Source: Amoebophrya sp. A120 (Eukaryota; Sar; Dinophyceae; Syndiniales; Amoebophryaceae). From it: DNA of 64,000 bases. The stretch covers positions 14,033,265-14,097,264 of the forward strand of contig CAJINV010000001.1 of NCBI GenBank assembly GCA_905178155.1, read 5' to 3'. The notes beneath the pieces are model-generated. The model worked only from the letters and a program-made list of their open reading frames with translations. It made no database searches and was not told the DNA's origin. This document shows, in pieces, positions 35,988 to 49,662 of the stretch (the first letter of the stretch is position 1; each line of letters opens with the position of its first letter). The translations under genes were made by a program, and so were the position numbers.

Positions 35988-37472
35988 GCTGCCTGCACTT
36001 CTTGTCGAAAACGAAACTTACGATACGGATATTACTGAGACAAGAGACGGGGACAATGAGGCTGGGCAAAAATAAGTCACGGGTGATTGAACTAGAACTT
36101 ACTTGAAATCACGCTGTGCAAGTAAATAAGTACATGAGTGGTCGGAATAAATGGCAAATGTGGGAAGTTCAAGTTGGTTGAGAGGCGTTTGGATAAAAAC
36201 CCGAATATGTAAAAATCGCAAGACGCATCTGGCTTCGTACATTCCGATGGATTTGCCTTCTTAGCCACTGACCGAGCCAAATTTCACGTCAACAAATCCA
36301 AAAACTCGAGCCGTTACCGATTCAAAACATGCGCCCAGGCACACACTGCGACCGACCAAGTGAACCGATTCCTTAGATCAACGAGCCACGAAACTGAAAT
36401 ACCGAATGATCGGGAGTGGACAAGATGATAAGCCTGCTTCTGCTTTATCATTACAGCCGTGATTTCCGACAATACATCGAGGATCCGCTCCTGTCGTGTA
36501 CCGCAGATGAGCTCCAATGCTGTATTCAATGCTTTTCGTTTTCCTCGCTCCTGCTGGGTAAGAGGCCAAAGCTCATCAATACTGCTGCGCGAGCCGCCAG
36601 ACCGGAGCGCGATGCACGACATGCAACTCGCATGCAAAATGAGAGAATGTTGCTTACAACTGTGATGACTTCTTCTAGTTTTTCTGCTTGTTTTCTTGAG
36701 GATGCACGAAGATGGTTCTACCTTGCATAGATACCGTTGGAAGATACAGCCAATCTCTCGTTTCATTCATTTTCTGAATAGAAACTTGCGTGTAACATAT
36801 CTTTAGCACAACACAACTACTGGAAACTCAAGTATCTTTCCGAAATGGAGGTTCCTCTACGTTCATTCTTTTTTCACACCATGGATATGGGCGCGAAGAC
36901 TTCAAAAAAAAGGAACAAATACAAAGGGACGCGATATTTTACATGGATAAAAGCACAAAGGTTCATGTTCGAGTCGACTTTGGACTTGAATTTACTTACT
37001 GTAGCGACAACATATCTGTAGCAACAACACAAAAAAAAGCTCTTCAAGAAGATTTATGAAGAATAGCGAATCATTAGTCCGAAGAGGAATCTTGTATTTT
37101 CTAGATGGATCATTTATCTGAAAAATCCTCGTAATCCTGATGGATAAAGTTCGAAAAAAAGAGCGAGTTCGAGTTCGAGATCGAGTTTGAAAAAAGATAC
37201 GCGTTTGGGACTTATTATTAAGTCCTCCGGCTGACCACGCCCTCCTGATACTCTAGCGCTGAAGAACAACTCGTGGTCAGTACTGCTTTTCATAATTTTA
37301 CCTTTCTGTAGCTGTACGTGGTCTGCCGTTTGAAATACGATAAGTAAAAGTCATGAAAGATGAAAACGAAAACTGAGAATAGATAAGATTGATAGGAGGA
37401 AAAAAGTCTTCGTACTAAGTGAGTCCAGCAGCTAAATGTGAATTATCTACCTGCAGCCAAGTACTTAGTCTC
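35988..37472. other. AT-rich intergenic stretch with one possible small exon
   Basis: A minus-strand frame at 36314-36766 contains a helical-looking part (from SSIDELWPL to MIKQKQA). It has no recognised family, no confident start and no clear splice partners. Near 37155-37190 there is a short run of GAGTTC-like hexamers. I do not call a gene. Confidence 0.3.
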
Positions 37473-40400
37473 TCAGTTGATGTTGAGCCTGGAAATGGAC
37501 AGGGAGTCAGCACCGGCGGAACTCGACTCCTGGGCCGGGATGAGTTCCTCTGGTCCCTTGAAGATGCGCACGAGATCTAGAACGCATTCGCCCAACAAGT
37601 CTTCGAATAAGTCGTCCGCCAGCTGGTGCTTCACTTGCACAATCTCTGTGTCCACGTGCAGCCAGTTCTTCTCCTCCTCCTTGATCTCGGCAAATAGCAG
37701 GCGATCCAGGTCTTCCTCTTGCATCGGAAAATGGTACTCCACAGTCGTATCGTCGCGCGCTGTTGATGATGTTTTCGATTTCGAGAAAAACAAAAATTTC
37801 ACAATCTCGAAAAATGTAGCGTGCTGTCGTCCGACTTTGAAAAGAGAACCCCCCAGAAACGAAGATTGAATCTACGTATGGACGTCATACAAAGTCATCA
37901 GATGAAAGTACCGCCAGTATTTCCCTGGTTCCCCAAGTGTGGCGCGTTGATGCAGAAGCGCAGGCACTCGTCGCACAGCAATTGCGTGAACTGTTGCCAG
38001 GTCGGCGGTTTCTGGTTCTGCATTTTCAGGGAATAGAGGGGCGACACGCCGACGCCGGTTTTCCAGCGTTGCGACTGCTGTCGGTCGAGCAATTGCTCGC
38101 GCACGTACTTCTGGTCGCGCGCCAGCTCGTAGAACGTGTCAACCAACAACTCCAGGCAGTTGAGCTGCGGGAACATCTCTTCCTCCGCGGATAGCGGCTC
38201 GGCTCCGGAAGCCGCAGCGCCGCTGGGCTTCAAAATTTCAATCGCCCCGCCCGTCAAGCTGATGTTTGCACTCAAGCTACAACAGAGTTTGCGAAAGAGT
38301 GCGGGGAATTTCTGCTCCAGCCGCTCCGTCAAGTCGTCCGCGGTGAGAAACTTCGTGAGGTCCGCAGGCATGTACATGCTACTGTCCGGGTAGTTTTCGT
38401 GTAACTCCCGCACTGCGTCAACAAACTCACTGACCAGGTTTTTCACGTCGTGCACCGTCCGTCTGCGAGGCGAATAGCTAGACGGATCCTCCTCTTGCTG
38501 GAAGTGCTGCTGTTGTACCAAAGACGCTTGGTGTTCCTGTTCTGCACTGGACAGGAATGGATGTCCTAAAATTTGCGAAGACGCCGTGGCCTGGGCCTGC
38601 AGGGACAACATGTCCGTACTTATTGGCTGGTGAAGCTGCGGGTGACTCAAAATCGTGCTCGTTCCAGCTGGAGATGACGACGACAAGCACAAGCTTTTCA
38701 AAACGTTCGTACGATCCACGTCCTGCCACACTTGTTCGTAGATGTCCCGCACGACGTCCTCGATGCAGGCTGCGAGCCGGTCGGCCGGCGGGCTTTCTCC
38801 ACCTGTCGCAGCAGGGGGGGTCGACCTCCTACTGGACGAGATTTCCGCACTGTGGTCTTCTGGTAACTGCAACTCGACTCCGACTACTTCCGCAGAGCCC
38901 CGCGCCCGCGCGGACAGAATGTCCTCGGAGGAGGAGCTCGAAGTCGAATCCCCACCCAGCGGCCCCAGCATGTCCCGCAAAGTCCTGCGGTCGCGCGAGG
39001 GCACCGGCTGCAGCACCGTCACCACAGTTGCGGTGGAGGAATCCATGTTGTTCATCAGATGCGAGCTGTCGCTCTCGATCGCCGGGTAGTCATCGAACGG
39101 CTTCCCCAAGCTCCCCTGCGGGCGGTCGACCAGCCCTTGCTCGTTGTCGGAACTGCTCGTCTGCTCCTGCTTCAGCGGACTGGTGACCTCCTCCCACAGG
39201 TCCGCGTTGTTTTCGTGATAGCCAAGGTCCCCGCTCACGTCCAGCTCCTTTATGGAAATTTCGTCTTCGCTCGCCATGCCGGCGATCAGCGCTGCCGTGG
39301 CAGAGGTGCGGGCTTGTTCGACTGGTCGCGCTGCGGGCGGCGATGATCCGGTGGGTGAGGGTTGCTGCGGGGCTGTGGTTTGCTGTTCGGGAATTGCGGG
39401 CTCCTCCAAGACGACGACCCTGGACACAAGAGGTTCGTCGTACGCGTCGTCTACACTTATGTCTTCTTCAATTACGTCAGACTCGACCTCTTCTGCCGCC
39501 GGCGACGCCTCCTTGGAGACACCCTGCAGGTTTATTTTCAAACAATCTCATTGTCATTTTGGATTTTCTTCTTCTTCAAGAAAAGCAACATTTGCAAGGA
39601 AGATCAACGTAGACAAGAGCAGCGAGCAAGTTCTTGCGCAGCCCCGCACCTAGATCTTCTGATGGCATGGCCTTGGCCATGGCGGATTCAGTCCCTCTGC
39701 AATATTTCTGATTCTGTAGTAAGTACCTCAGCCTCTGGCACCGAACTTCGGTCTTTTGCGGAGCTGCTGCTGGCTTTGCTCAATCCGGGCGCAACTGCGT
39801 CCGGCGCTGAGGACTTGTCCTTTTTCGCCTCGGAGTCCGAGAGCGCGGGGGTGCTGTCTGAGGATATGGCACCCAGCGCTTTGTTCAACAGGTCCTCGTC
39901 AACGGCATCCGAGGGAGATTCCTGTCGACTAGATCCCCTGCTCAGGCGGGCCTGATTTTGCAAGAAGTGTGTGAGGATATCACAATAGCTGCTTGGAGTT
40001 CATCATCATCTAGTTTCTTTATCGTTATCGAAGAGCAGCAGTAGTCATGCTCATGTCGATCAAAACATACAAGCGACTAACTCGAATATTTTTATTTGTA
40101 TTTTTTCGTCAATCTTCATCATACCACAGGCAGCTGCCCGGCGGGCGTTGTTGGTGTGTCGGCGGTTTTCTCTGGCGCGTGGTCCACGAAGCGACCTAGT
40201 CGGACCTCGATCTGCGCTTCTGAGTGCGATGACGTGCTGGACGCGGACGAGATTGCGTCGTCCTGCTGTGTCGTCCGTGGCTTGAGCTTCGATCGCTGCG
40301 TCGCGGTCCCCGGCGTCATCACGACGTGCGTGGCGACAGATCCCGCGGGCGAGCTGCTGGTAATCGGGATCTGCAGCTCATTGGGTGGATCATCCGGCGG

Positions 40401-43400
40401 CGTAGAGGCCGGCGCTTGCTGCTCCGTCGGTGTGGCCGCCGCCGCAGCTGCCGAGCTCAACGCTGCCGCGGCGCTCAAGCTGGTCGTGAGTTTGCCCGCG
40501 GTCGTCCCGACGGGGGAGGAAGAAGAAGTTCGCTTCGACGAGTCCGCCTTGATGCGCAAAGACGTCGACGCCTGGAACTTGTTCATTTGCTGCTCCAGGT
40601 CGTTGAACTCTAGCCGCCTCTTCGCGTGAGAGGCTTTTGCTTCCGCCTGCTGCCTCTCCAGGTCCGTCCGCAAGCGGTCCGCCTGGGTGCGAATGCTCTT
40701 CATCTTGCGCTCCACCCACCGCGGGGACCGGAACACGCTGCTCTGCTGGATCTCCTCGATCTTGGCCTTTGCGCGCTTGTCCAACGCTGACTTCTGAATG
40801 TCGTACAACTCGTCCTCGATGCGACGCCGGCTCTCCTCCTCCTCATCGAGCTTCGTGGAGAGAATGGAAATGAACCGACTAAAATTGTCATTTTCCATAC
40901 TGGAATCCAGCAGCGCATTCGCCCCGAGAGCAAAGCGTCCGCCCAACTCGCCCACGTTGGAGCTGCTGTTCGACACCACCGAGCGGCTGCTGCTGGGCGC
41001 GGAAAGTAACAAGTCCCCCCCGGCTCCGAGCGGCTTACTTTGCGAAGGAAGTAAGTGTCCGTCCAGGGACGCGGACAGCTGGTGGTGCTCCGACGCGGGC
41101 ATCGAGGGAATGATCTTCTTGATCATCTTTTTGTGCTTCGAGTGCTTCATCACCAGTCGGAGGCGCTCGCTGCTCAGACTCGAGGCCTCATTCGGCGAGC
41201 ACAGGTTGAGCGGGCTTTCGCCCAGGTGCTCTTCGATGTCAGCGAGGTGCAGAGACTTGAGACCGATCCCGGGCGGTTTTTTCCTGCCCGTCGTAGTCGT
41301 CGTTGTTGTCGACGACGTCGTCCCTTTTACACCAGCAGCTTGAGCGGAGAGCATGGTGTCCAGGCTCTTACCGATCAAGCCTTGTTGGTTCAGCCCTGAA
41401 GACGACGAGGCCATCTCCTGGAGAGAGAACTCGCCGTCGGCGCTCGTGCCGAACCCTAGCGCTCCCGTTCTTGTTCCCGAGCCCGGGCTTGGCTCCAGCC
41501 CCGCCTTCTCCTCGTCCGCGCCGTCCTTGCTGCGGTTCACGGCTGGCGTGGAGGAGGAAGAACTGGTGGACAGGGACTGCTGTTTAGTCGCCGCACTTGC
41601 TACATTTTCTCCTCCTCCTGCCAGCAGCGAGGAACCGACGGTCTGCGCCAGCAGCTGCTCTTTCAGGTTTTCAGTGTCCTGTTTCCACCGCTCCATGGTC
41701 TCCCGGCGTTCCTCGGCCCACGCCTCTTTCTCCTTTTGTAGGGCCTCGCGCTCGGCCGCAAGCTTCGCTTCCTGTTCCTCCTTTTCCTGCTTGATTTGTC
41801 TCTGTTTCCGCTCCAGCTCCTCCTTCTCCTGCTGCAGCGATCGCTGCTGCACCATTTCCTGTGCGATCACGGTTTCCTGGGTCAGTTCCGCGAGCGTTTG
41901 CTGTCTGGTGCGCTCCGCCACGTGGAAAAAGTCCTCCATCATCTGCTCCTGTACCTCCTGGTGCTCCTCTATCATCTCCTGCTGTACGGCCACGGCGGTG
42001 ACCACCTCCGTTTGCCGCTCGTACGCCTGGGCGCGCCGCGTCACCAGGTCGTTGGCCATCTGCTCTTGCGCCTCGATGGTGTCGAGCAGGGCCAAGCTTG
42101 TGACAAACTGGTCCTGCAGCTCGTCCGGAGAGAACCGGGGCACCTCTGACTTCTGCTCGGCCTCCGGCAGCACAGCCAACGTGAAGCCCTCGTCCTCCCG
42201 CTTAGTGGACGTGAGATCCAAAGCTTCGCCAGCACTTCCGGAGGATACTTCTTCGACGGCAGTAGAACTCGCTGCTGGAAGAGTTGCGTCTAACGCACGA
42301 GAGGACCCGTCATCCAACTCGGGTGCCTGAAAATAGAAATAAAAATATGCGCTCAGTAGCAGTACTAGTACGATAAAAACACTAGTTTCATTCTAAGTAT
42401 GCAGGTGCTGCGTTAAGGACAATGTCAATGAAGAATGTAAACTGCTGCTTTATTTGTGCTGGAAGCAGTTAAAGTAGTTGAAGTTGTCGGAGCAAATGGC
42501 AGCACAACCCTTAATACATAGACATACCCTTAGTGCAGCTGCCGCTCCTGCCCCAGAAGTAGTTTCCTCAACCGCATCTGAAACGACTGGAGCGGCGGGC
42601 GGACGAATCACCGTAACGGGTTGGTTAGCGATGCTTTCGAAGAACGAATCCCCCCGAAGCACCTCTTCCGATTCGGACAGCGCGCTGCGCTCGCCGCGCG
42701 CGTTCTCTACTTCCGGGTTCGTGACCCGGATCTCGGAGGCGGCCGGTGCGATGGAGTCCAGGTTGCCCTCTTCTGCGGTCACCGCTTCCTCCAGGCCGTC
42801 CACGGTGTTCGCCGGCTCCGGGGCGTTTAGCGTTGCTCCGAGCTGGCGGGTTAGCACGTCCGCGATAGAGAGATCGTACTCTTTGTGCAGCTGCGCGTAC
42901 TGTGTCAGTTGCTCGGGCGTGGCCTGCTCGTATGCCGGCGGCGTTGTTTGACCAAGCGGTTGCCACGACTCCCCGCCGCGCGACGGCGGCCGCGCTTGTT
43001 GTGCGCGGTGTCCACCACGGGAGGGTGGTCGGGCGCGATCCAAATTGCGGCCTTGCTGGTGCAGCAGTGCAGCCTTCCGTTCGCGCCGCCGACGAACCCG
43101 TTCCAACGCGGACTCGCCGGAGGGAAGGATTCCTGAGAAGTTTTGGCGTTTCGTTTTTGGAAAATCGACATGCAATTCAAATGAATGACCGGAGAACCAG
43201 GTCCTGAGGGGGCATTGCTGATCTTCGTATACGTAAAAAATTCATGAGAGATTCTTGACGCTGATCATGTTGCCAAGCAAAAGCAATTACGCAAATTGGG
43301 TTTTACCATGGTCATCCTGTTCCACCTCCTCCACGGAGCGAGCGAAGTCCATGAGAGGGTCAATGTCGGCAGTGGTCAAGGGAAATTCCTCTTCTGATCG

Positions 43401-46400
43401 TTCGTTGTCACTCCTCGTCCTTCCTAGCGGACTGGACTCGTCCCGCTCGTGCGCTTGTCTTTGCCTTTGTTCCCCGACCGAAAACTGCAACATTTCTGGT
43501 GCTCGTGCTCTTGCAGGCGATCGGTTCGCGGCCCGGATGTTTTCCTGGTCCTCGGCCATCTCCGTTGCTGTCCACCCGAACTGCAACCTCCCTCCGCGAC
43601 TTCCCGCGCGCCCTCCTGCAGGAGCACTGCTCGGCCGGGATAGTTCCTCCTTGACTGGACTGCGCGACCGGCTCCGGCCTTTAGTTTCGCTCAGTGGATC
43701 CGCGTCTGTTTCGCTCAGCACTGGCTTCATCTCGCTCCCGGTCCACATTAAGGGTACGCCTGGCTGAGCACCGTCCGTGTTGTTCTCGTCTGCGTAGAAA
43801 CTCAGGATGTAATTGTGCAGGTCCTTTCGCACACGTCGACCCCGGACATAGGCCTGCAACCTTGTTGCCGCAAAGTCCGGGTCCATGGTGTCAGGAGCTT
43901 CCTGGTGCACAATTTTCGTGAACTTTTTCTTCGTATTAGCAGTTTCAGAAGCTGTTCCTGGGGCACGTGGGCGTTGAGTGCTGTCGGTTTTTCTGGTACT
44001 TGTTGCATCTGAAGATACTTGCTTTGGCGTGTAATCATTCATCGGTGCAGCTGGGGGGGTGGTCGGACGCGCAGCAGCCGTGGCTCCAGGACGTCTCTCG
44101 GGATTCGATGACGCTGCAGCCGCGCTTACGGGGCGAGTAGCGGACGAACTTGCATTTCCTCTACTAGTAGCGGTATCCGTGTCCAAGATCGTCCTCGAAG
44201 GGGCTACAAACGCTGGAGGTTTCTTTGCCGACGGTCCGGAGAGAGACTTTTCCGCCTCTGCTTTCATGGCCCGCTCCAGCGGAGAGGACTTTTTGCTCGG
44301 TTTTTGCGAGTCCAGCTGGTCCGCGGGTTTGCTTCGTGCGAGGCGTCCGGGGGGGTCGAACGACTTTGGCGAGGCCTTGTGGGTGGGACTGTCGCGAATC
44401 GATAATCCTGCAAAAAACATGGCGTGTAGGTCCTCTGCACTGGCGGTCGCCGCTCCGCGTGAAACATACTCTTCCAGGACCTGGTCAAAATTGTCTGTGT
44501 ACCGAGGCAGCCGACTATCTTCCAAATCTGCGACGTACCGCGGAAGCACATCTCCGATCGTTCGCTGCGGCGCTCCTTTCGGTCGCGGTTTGTCGCGGCT
44601 GAGCTGACCTCCGGTCGCGATTCCGCCACCAAAAAGGGCGGAAGACCCCGGGAGCCGCAATATTCTTGAAGGCGGCGCAGAGCGGTTGCGGCGCTTGCTG
44701 CCCGCCTTTGCATCCTTTGGTGCGCTGGTTGCGCGTTGCGCAGCGGTGGAACGCTCGCCAAGCCTGTTTTTCCTCGCGCGATCCTTCTGTACATGCGAAA
44801 ACGTTGTAGCTTGTTCAATGGGCAAGTCACTTTGTCGTAGGAGAGGGTCGCTAAAATCTGGCATCATCTCGCGCGCTTTCGCGCTCGGCTTCGATGAGTC
44901 GCCTAGTCTTAGCTTCGTCGTTCCGAGTGACCGGCCTGCAGCATTCAGTGCTGTCTTCGGAACCGCCACTGCAGCAGAAGTCCAAGCTCCACTGGCACTA
45001 CTTGTAGAAGCCGGTTTTGTCTTGGCTTTCGGTTTTGTGAACTTCGGCTTTGAAGGTCCGCTCGTTTCTGACTTACTGGAAGCGGGCTCGCTCTTGCCGT
45101 CGCCCACTTGCGGTATGTTCACAATTGCACCGGTAGGGACCTTATTCCGTGGCTTGCCACTCGAAGACGATGCAGCCTGGGCCGGCGCCGGTCCGCCATC
45201 TTGCGAGCTTCTGTCTGTTGCAGAGCCACCTGCGAGATCGGCGTTGGGAGAGCCACCGATGATCCGCTCCTCGGGCACAAAATCATACTTTATTTCGGCT
45301 GCTGTGCTTTTATCTACCTCACCGGCCGCACCCGCGGAGGCTCTTTGATCTTTCCTAGATCCAACTTTTGCACCAGCAGCTGCACCGGGCGTCTCAGCCG
45401 GCTTTTGCTCCGCTCTTCTATTGCTAGGCGCAGTGCCTTGGTCGCCCGAGGCTGCGGCTGATGGCTTGGCGCGGTACATTTCGTCCAGTTTTTTCAACTG
45501 CTCCTGCTTTTTTCGCTCCTTTTCTTCTTCAGCGGCTTTTTTCTCCTGCTCCTTCCGGTTCCATTCAGACAAAAACACCTTTGCCTGCTTCTGCGAATAT
45601 TTCGGAACATCTTTTGCTTTTGACTCTGCAGCAGTCGCGCCGGCCCCTGTCGTGGCTGTCGACGACTTTTCTGCTGCAGGCGGCTTCTTGCTTGCGGCTT
45701 CGAGCTCTTCTTCCTTTTTCCGGAGCTCTTCCTGCTTTTTCTTGTACTTCGCAAGGTTGGCTTTGGCTTGTTTCTGCGAATACCAACCCTGATAACCGTG
45801 TGTCGCTTGTTTCTTGGCGCTCGGGGTCGCATCCGGATCTAGATCGGCATTTTGTTCTTCCGTGGCATTGTTCCCCTGCGTGCGCGCACTTGCTCGGGCG
45901 GAAAACTTCGCTTTTGTCATCGCTGTGGACGTGCTGCTCTTGGACGACGGATTTACGCGGCTGTCGGCGGAGACCGTACGCGCATTGCTTTTTTTCGAGC
46001 TCGCCGCGGACGGCGTTGCGTCCTTCTTCTCGGGGCTGCGCCCGCGCCCCGCGCTGCGATCTCGAGCCGTCTCTACACCGCCCTTCGCAACGCCCGCGCT
46101 CGCGGCACTGGGGCTCGTCGTGGCTCTCAAACCACTACTTCCGTACAGCAGATTTTTCCGCTCGTTCAAGATCGCACTGATTTCGCCCTTCAGGCTCGTA
46201 AGCAACGGCTGCGTCTGGTTAAAGCGCTCTCGCACACTATAAGAGGCTCAGCTGCACAAATCAAAGAAATTTTAAAAACCTCGACTAGCTACGAAAACCG
46301 ACTTCAAAAACTATCTACTGCTGTATTTAGCACGATGACTAGCTAGCCAGTTGAAAAGTGGGCTGCCTCCTCGCGGATGCGCGGAGGACTTGGCAAAAGA

Positions 46401-48448
46401 GGAAACGAGCATCGTCAACCCCAACCCCAACCGTCCTTACCGCGAACTGATGGCCCGGGACATGGGCGCGAGCACAATTTCGCGAAGCCCTGCTTGGTCG
46501 TATACCTCCGTAAAGTTTTTCTCTTCTAGAACCAGCAGTCCGCTGCCCTGCCCTAGAAGAAAAGGAGAAAAAGAGTAGCACTCCGCGCAGGTTTTGTAGC
46601 TCCCCGGCCCAATGTCCGCATGGTATGCGGAAGTCCAGGTGTGCGGTTTTTTTCCCAAGAGGAGCCCAACCAAAAAGGATGGCACTTTTAGGCCTGCGCT
46701 AGGGGACCCCCCCTCGGGACCCCCCTAGTGAATCAAGGACCAAATCACCATAGCATGGGGATTGGCTTCATAAAAGGGGCAAAAAAGTGCATGGGAAAGT
46801 GGCAAGATTGCTAATTTTTGTGCACCTGAGGAGTTGGGCGGCTTTTGCTTTTGGAGCTGAATCCCCCTGCTGTGGTGAGATTTAAAAGTTGTCAACTTCT
46901 CGGATTTCGCCTCTCGGATTGTGCACCTGAGAAAATGCCGCATTTTCTGAGCTCAATCCCCATGCTGTCGTGACGTTTAAAGCTGTTCAAAAGTGGCGCG
47001 CTGAGGCTTTGGGGTTGTGCACCTGAGGAAAAGCCCCGCTTTCTGAGGTTAATCCGCATGCTGTCGTGAGCTCAAAGGAATTCATCTTTTTGCGCTTCGT
47101 CCCGACCGCGAAGGACCAAGCACAAACAGCTACGCCACGCATCCGCGAGGAGAAAGCCTGCATGTGAGCTAGCTAGCTTCATAGTTACCTTCATCAAAAA
47201 AAACGCGCTCAAAGTGAGCACTTTCGATAGCTAGTCGAGGTTTTTAAAAATTACTGACTTTGTGCAGCTGAGCGCGTTATACACACGCAACCCGCGGGCC
47301 TCCAGACGCTCCGAGACGCCCTGTACGTCGTTTTTGCTCGGAGACGAGGAGCGTGCCCGTGTCTGGTCGGCATCGGTAGTTTTCGAGGCAGAGGACACAG
47401 ACGTGGAATCGATCGGTATCGCTGAAGTTGCTCCTGCCGCCGGGTCGGCAGAAGTACTAGCGCCAAGCTTCGTAGGAGCCGCGACAAAATTCGGAGTAGC
47501 AGTGGTATTAGCGACCGCTTGAGGTTGAGCTGCGCTGCTATCCGGCAATACATCTCGTTCCTTCACTTTTCCAGCGACGCCGAGTCTCTCGGCGAGCGGT
47601 TTCGTGGCTTTTGCGCGACGAATAATGAGCGGCTCCCGCGGAGACTCTTCCGGTGGTTCCACAAACCGCTGCGAGGGGCCTGCAGTCACCTGAATCCGTT
47701 TCGCCTCAACGCTGCGGATCTGCACAGAAGCATTTGGTTTGCTATTGCTACTGCCTAAGCCTACCTTTGGTGAAGGACCGCTTGCGGCGCTGGAAGATTT
47801 GATATTGCCGTCTGTCGCACTTTCTGGCCCCTCACCCAGCCCGGCATCGTCTGCATCCACGAAGTTAGTTTTCCTTGGACCCGGGGCAGACCGGCCTGCA
47901 CCACCGACGCCAAGATCGCCGCGTCTGAACGGCTGATTCGTGTCGTCATCAAATTCAGCGTCCTTAGACGAAATAACCACTTGCTTCTTGCCCAAACCCA
48001 AGGTCTGTTTTGTGGCTGGCATTTGGCCTGCTGTGTTCGACGGTCCAGCTGAACCCATCGGTGGGTCATCTGTGTAGAAAAGCGGGGTCGCTCTATTTGG
48101 GGCTCCGGCCGTCCCGGGGCGATTCGATGGGGTGGAAGAAGATGAGGAGGACCCGGCAGTCAGGCGAGTGGTTGTGCTTTTGCCACTACCTTTCATCGCA
48201 GTTGTACTCCCAGGTGGTGCCTTCTGCTTCTCCTTGTCCTGCTGAGACAGCAACTGTCTTCGAGACGACGAAGTACTCGTGTCGCGGACCTGTAGCCGAC
48301 GCTCCGGGCTTTTGCGTTCTGGGCTGCGCCGCAGCGGCCGCCAGGACTTACCAGGCTGCGGAGGTTCTCTGCTGCGATCCAGCGAAGTTTCGCGCGCGCT
48401 GCGCGACAGAATCGACTTGGCCTTCGGTGTTCTCGCGGAAACTGTCAT
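37473..48448 (-). CDS. Very large coiled-coil, IQ-motif protein
   Basis: Seven exons: 47283-48448, 43307-46236, 42528-43132, 40125-42326, 39727-39951, 37912-39523 and 37473-37759. All phases fit, giving about 3,008 residues (3,007 if the first intron is cut exactly at the duplication). Residues 1-1,100 are basic, Ser/Ala/Pro-rich and likely disordered, with two YSQKQAK motifs each followed by a charged helix. An IQ motif (LQAYVRGRRVRK, near residue 1,180) suggests calmodulin binding. A Glu/Gln-rich coiled coil spans about residues 1,640-1,790. The last 550 residues hold helical blocks ending in WLHVDTEIVQVKHQLADDLF...LVRIF, which loosely resemble the C-terminal DUF4378-type region of microtubule- or centrosome-associated proteins. 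A cytoskeletal or centrosomal role is inference. Confidence 0.78.
46238..47281. mobile_element. 1,044-bp inverted-repeat element acting as intron 1
   Basis: Terminal inverted repeats of about 50 bp start TATAAGAGGCTCAGCTGCAC on one side and, in reverse, TATAACGCGCTCAGCTGCAC on the other. Both continue to a shared AAAAACCTCGACTAGCTA. The direct repeat CACAC (GTGTG on the gene strand) is at 46233-46237 and 47282-47286. Because the duplication begins and ends with G and the element begins TAT and ends ATA, the inserted copy creates a GTATAA donor and a TTATAG acceptor. It holds no convincing gene, so it is non-autonomous. Confidence 0.92.
46819..47095. repeat. Three diverged copies of a ~100-bp repeat inside the 1,044-bp element
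   Basis: Copies start at about 46820, 46921 and 47017, each with GTGCACCTGAG, then a G/C-rich patch, then (A/T)ATCC(C/G)C(C/A)TGCTGT(G/C)GTGA. Spacings are 101 and 96 bp. They are diverged, so this is an older duplication. Confidence 0.75.
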
Positions 48449-48658
48449 GGCGGGCGGACGGCTGTTTTTGCATTCGATGTTATATTCACGCCAATCTCAA
48501 CATATGATAATTCATTGGAAATTCTTCTTCACCCTATTGCTATTCCTATTGCTACTGAAGCACCACACAGAAACCAGCACAGCTATGCTGTATACTCATC
48601 GTCAGCACAGAATCTTCAACAGGATATACTTAAAAAACAGGCGGAAGAAAAAAGTCCA

Positions 48659-49662
48659 CTACTGTCCACGCGCACTATCGCGCTCTTCGACGGCTGGCAT
48701 GGTGTGGAACGCATCGTCATACATCACTTTCTTCTTCGCCGTGAACTCTGGCGGTGCCGTCCGTGGTGGCCGCACCATGGATGAGACAATGGTACGCGGC
48801 ACTGGGGCGGCCGCGGCGGCACTGAAACTGCTTTCGTTCACCACGCTCGGTCCATCCCGGTCCGACAACAAGGACGACAGCTGCTCTGGGCCGCTCAAAT
48901 GCGAAAAGTTGAAGTTGTTGCCACCGCCAGGTGCGATAACTGAAGATGATACTTTGATCTTTTTTGCGACAATGGTCATAGTAAGTTGAACAACGTGAAG
49001 ATTGCATTCAGCAGTCGTAAATTAAGTAAATAGCAATGGACAAGGCTAAGGCAACATTCGGGGGTCAGGTTCCAATACCAAACAATACAACAAACTAGAT
49101 GATTGAGGAAATATGAGCTGAACTGAAAAGGGTTTCTTCTATCCTTTCTACCCCTTTGATGTTGTTGGGACGAGCTGCTCGACGCAAAAGTCGGCTCCAT
49201 CTGGTCGACGAACTTCCGCCCCACGATTTTTGCCGTTGGGGTCACGCTAGAAACCACAATGGTCTTCGCCTCTCCCTGGCCCGGCGCGAGAAACGACCGC
49301 GGTGGCGCTTGCTGGTGCAGCAGTTGTGCCGGCGACGGGGTGGACAGGTCGAGGGTCACCGGCCGCGCCGGCGGCGCGACGAAATTCGGCCGCGGCTTCG
49401 TCATCGGTGCAGGCTGTTGCTGGGCCGGACCGTCGCCAGTCTGCGATCCGGACGGACCCGCCGCTCCTGACGAGGACGAAGCCGGTCCTGCAGCCATGCT
49501 TGTCGGCGTCGTAATCGGCACCGCGGTAGGAGCAGGTAACCCGTCGGAGAGCGGGCCGCGTGTCACCACGGCGCCGGCCCCATCGATCCGTTTGCACGTT
49601 ACAGACCGCATGATCTTCCCTCGACAGTTCGTCGGTGCGTCTGGTGACCACCCGGTAAGCAA
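48659..49662 (-). CDS. Pro/Ser/Ala-rich unknown protein
   Basis: Two exons, 49152-49662 and 48659-48939, join across an AT-rich GT-AG intron (donor GTAGAA, acceptor ATCTTCAG, phase 1), giving 263 residues. A later ATG at 49611 would give 246. The protein is low-complexity, with Pro, Ser and Ala runs, and ends KKKVMYDDAFHTMPAVEERD. No domain is recognised. An alternative reading treats 48659-48979 as a separate small gene starting MTIVAKK; I prefer the spliced model because the frames join in phase. Confidence 0.55.

Noticed and set aside
36314-36766. Possible 150-residue minus-strand gene
   Set aside because: No family, uncertain start, and AT-rich context; kept only as a possible exon in the intergenic note.
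48659-48979. Separate small gene starting MTIVAKK
   Set aside because: The upstream exon joins in phase by GT-AG at 49151/48940, which makes a single gene the simpler reading.
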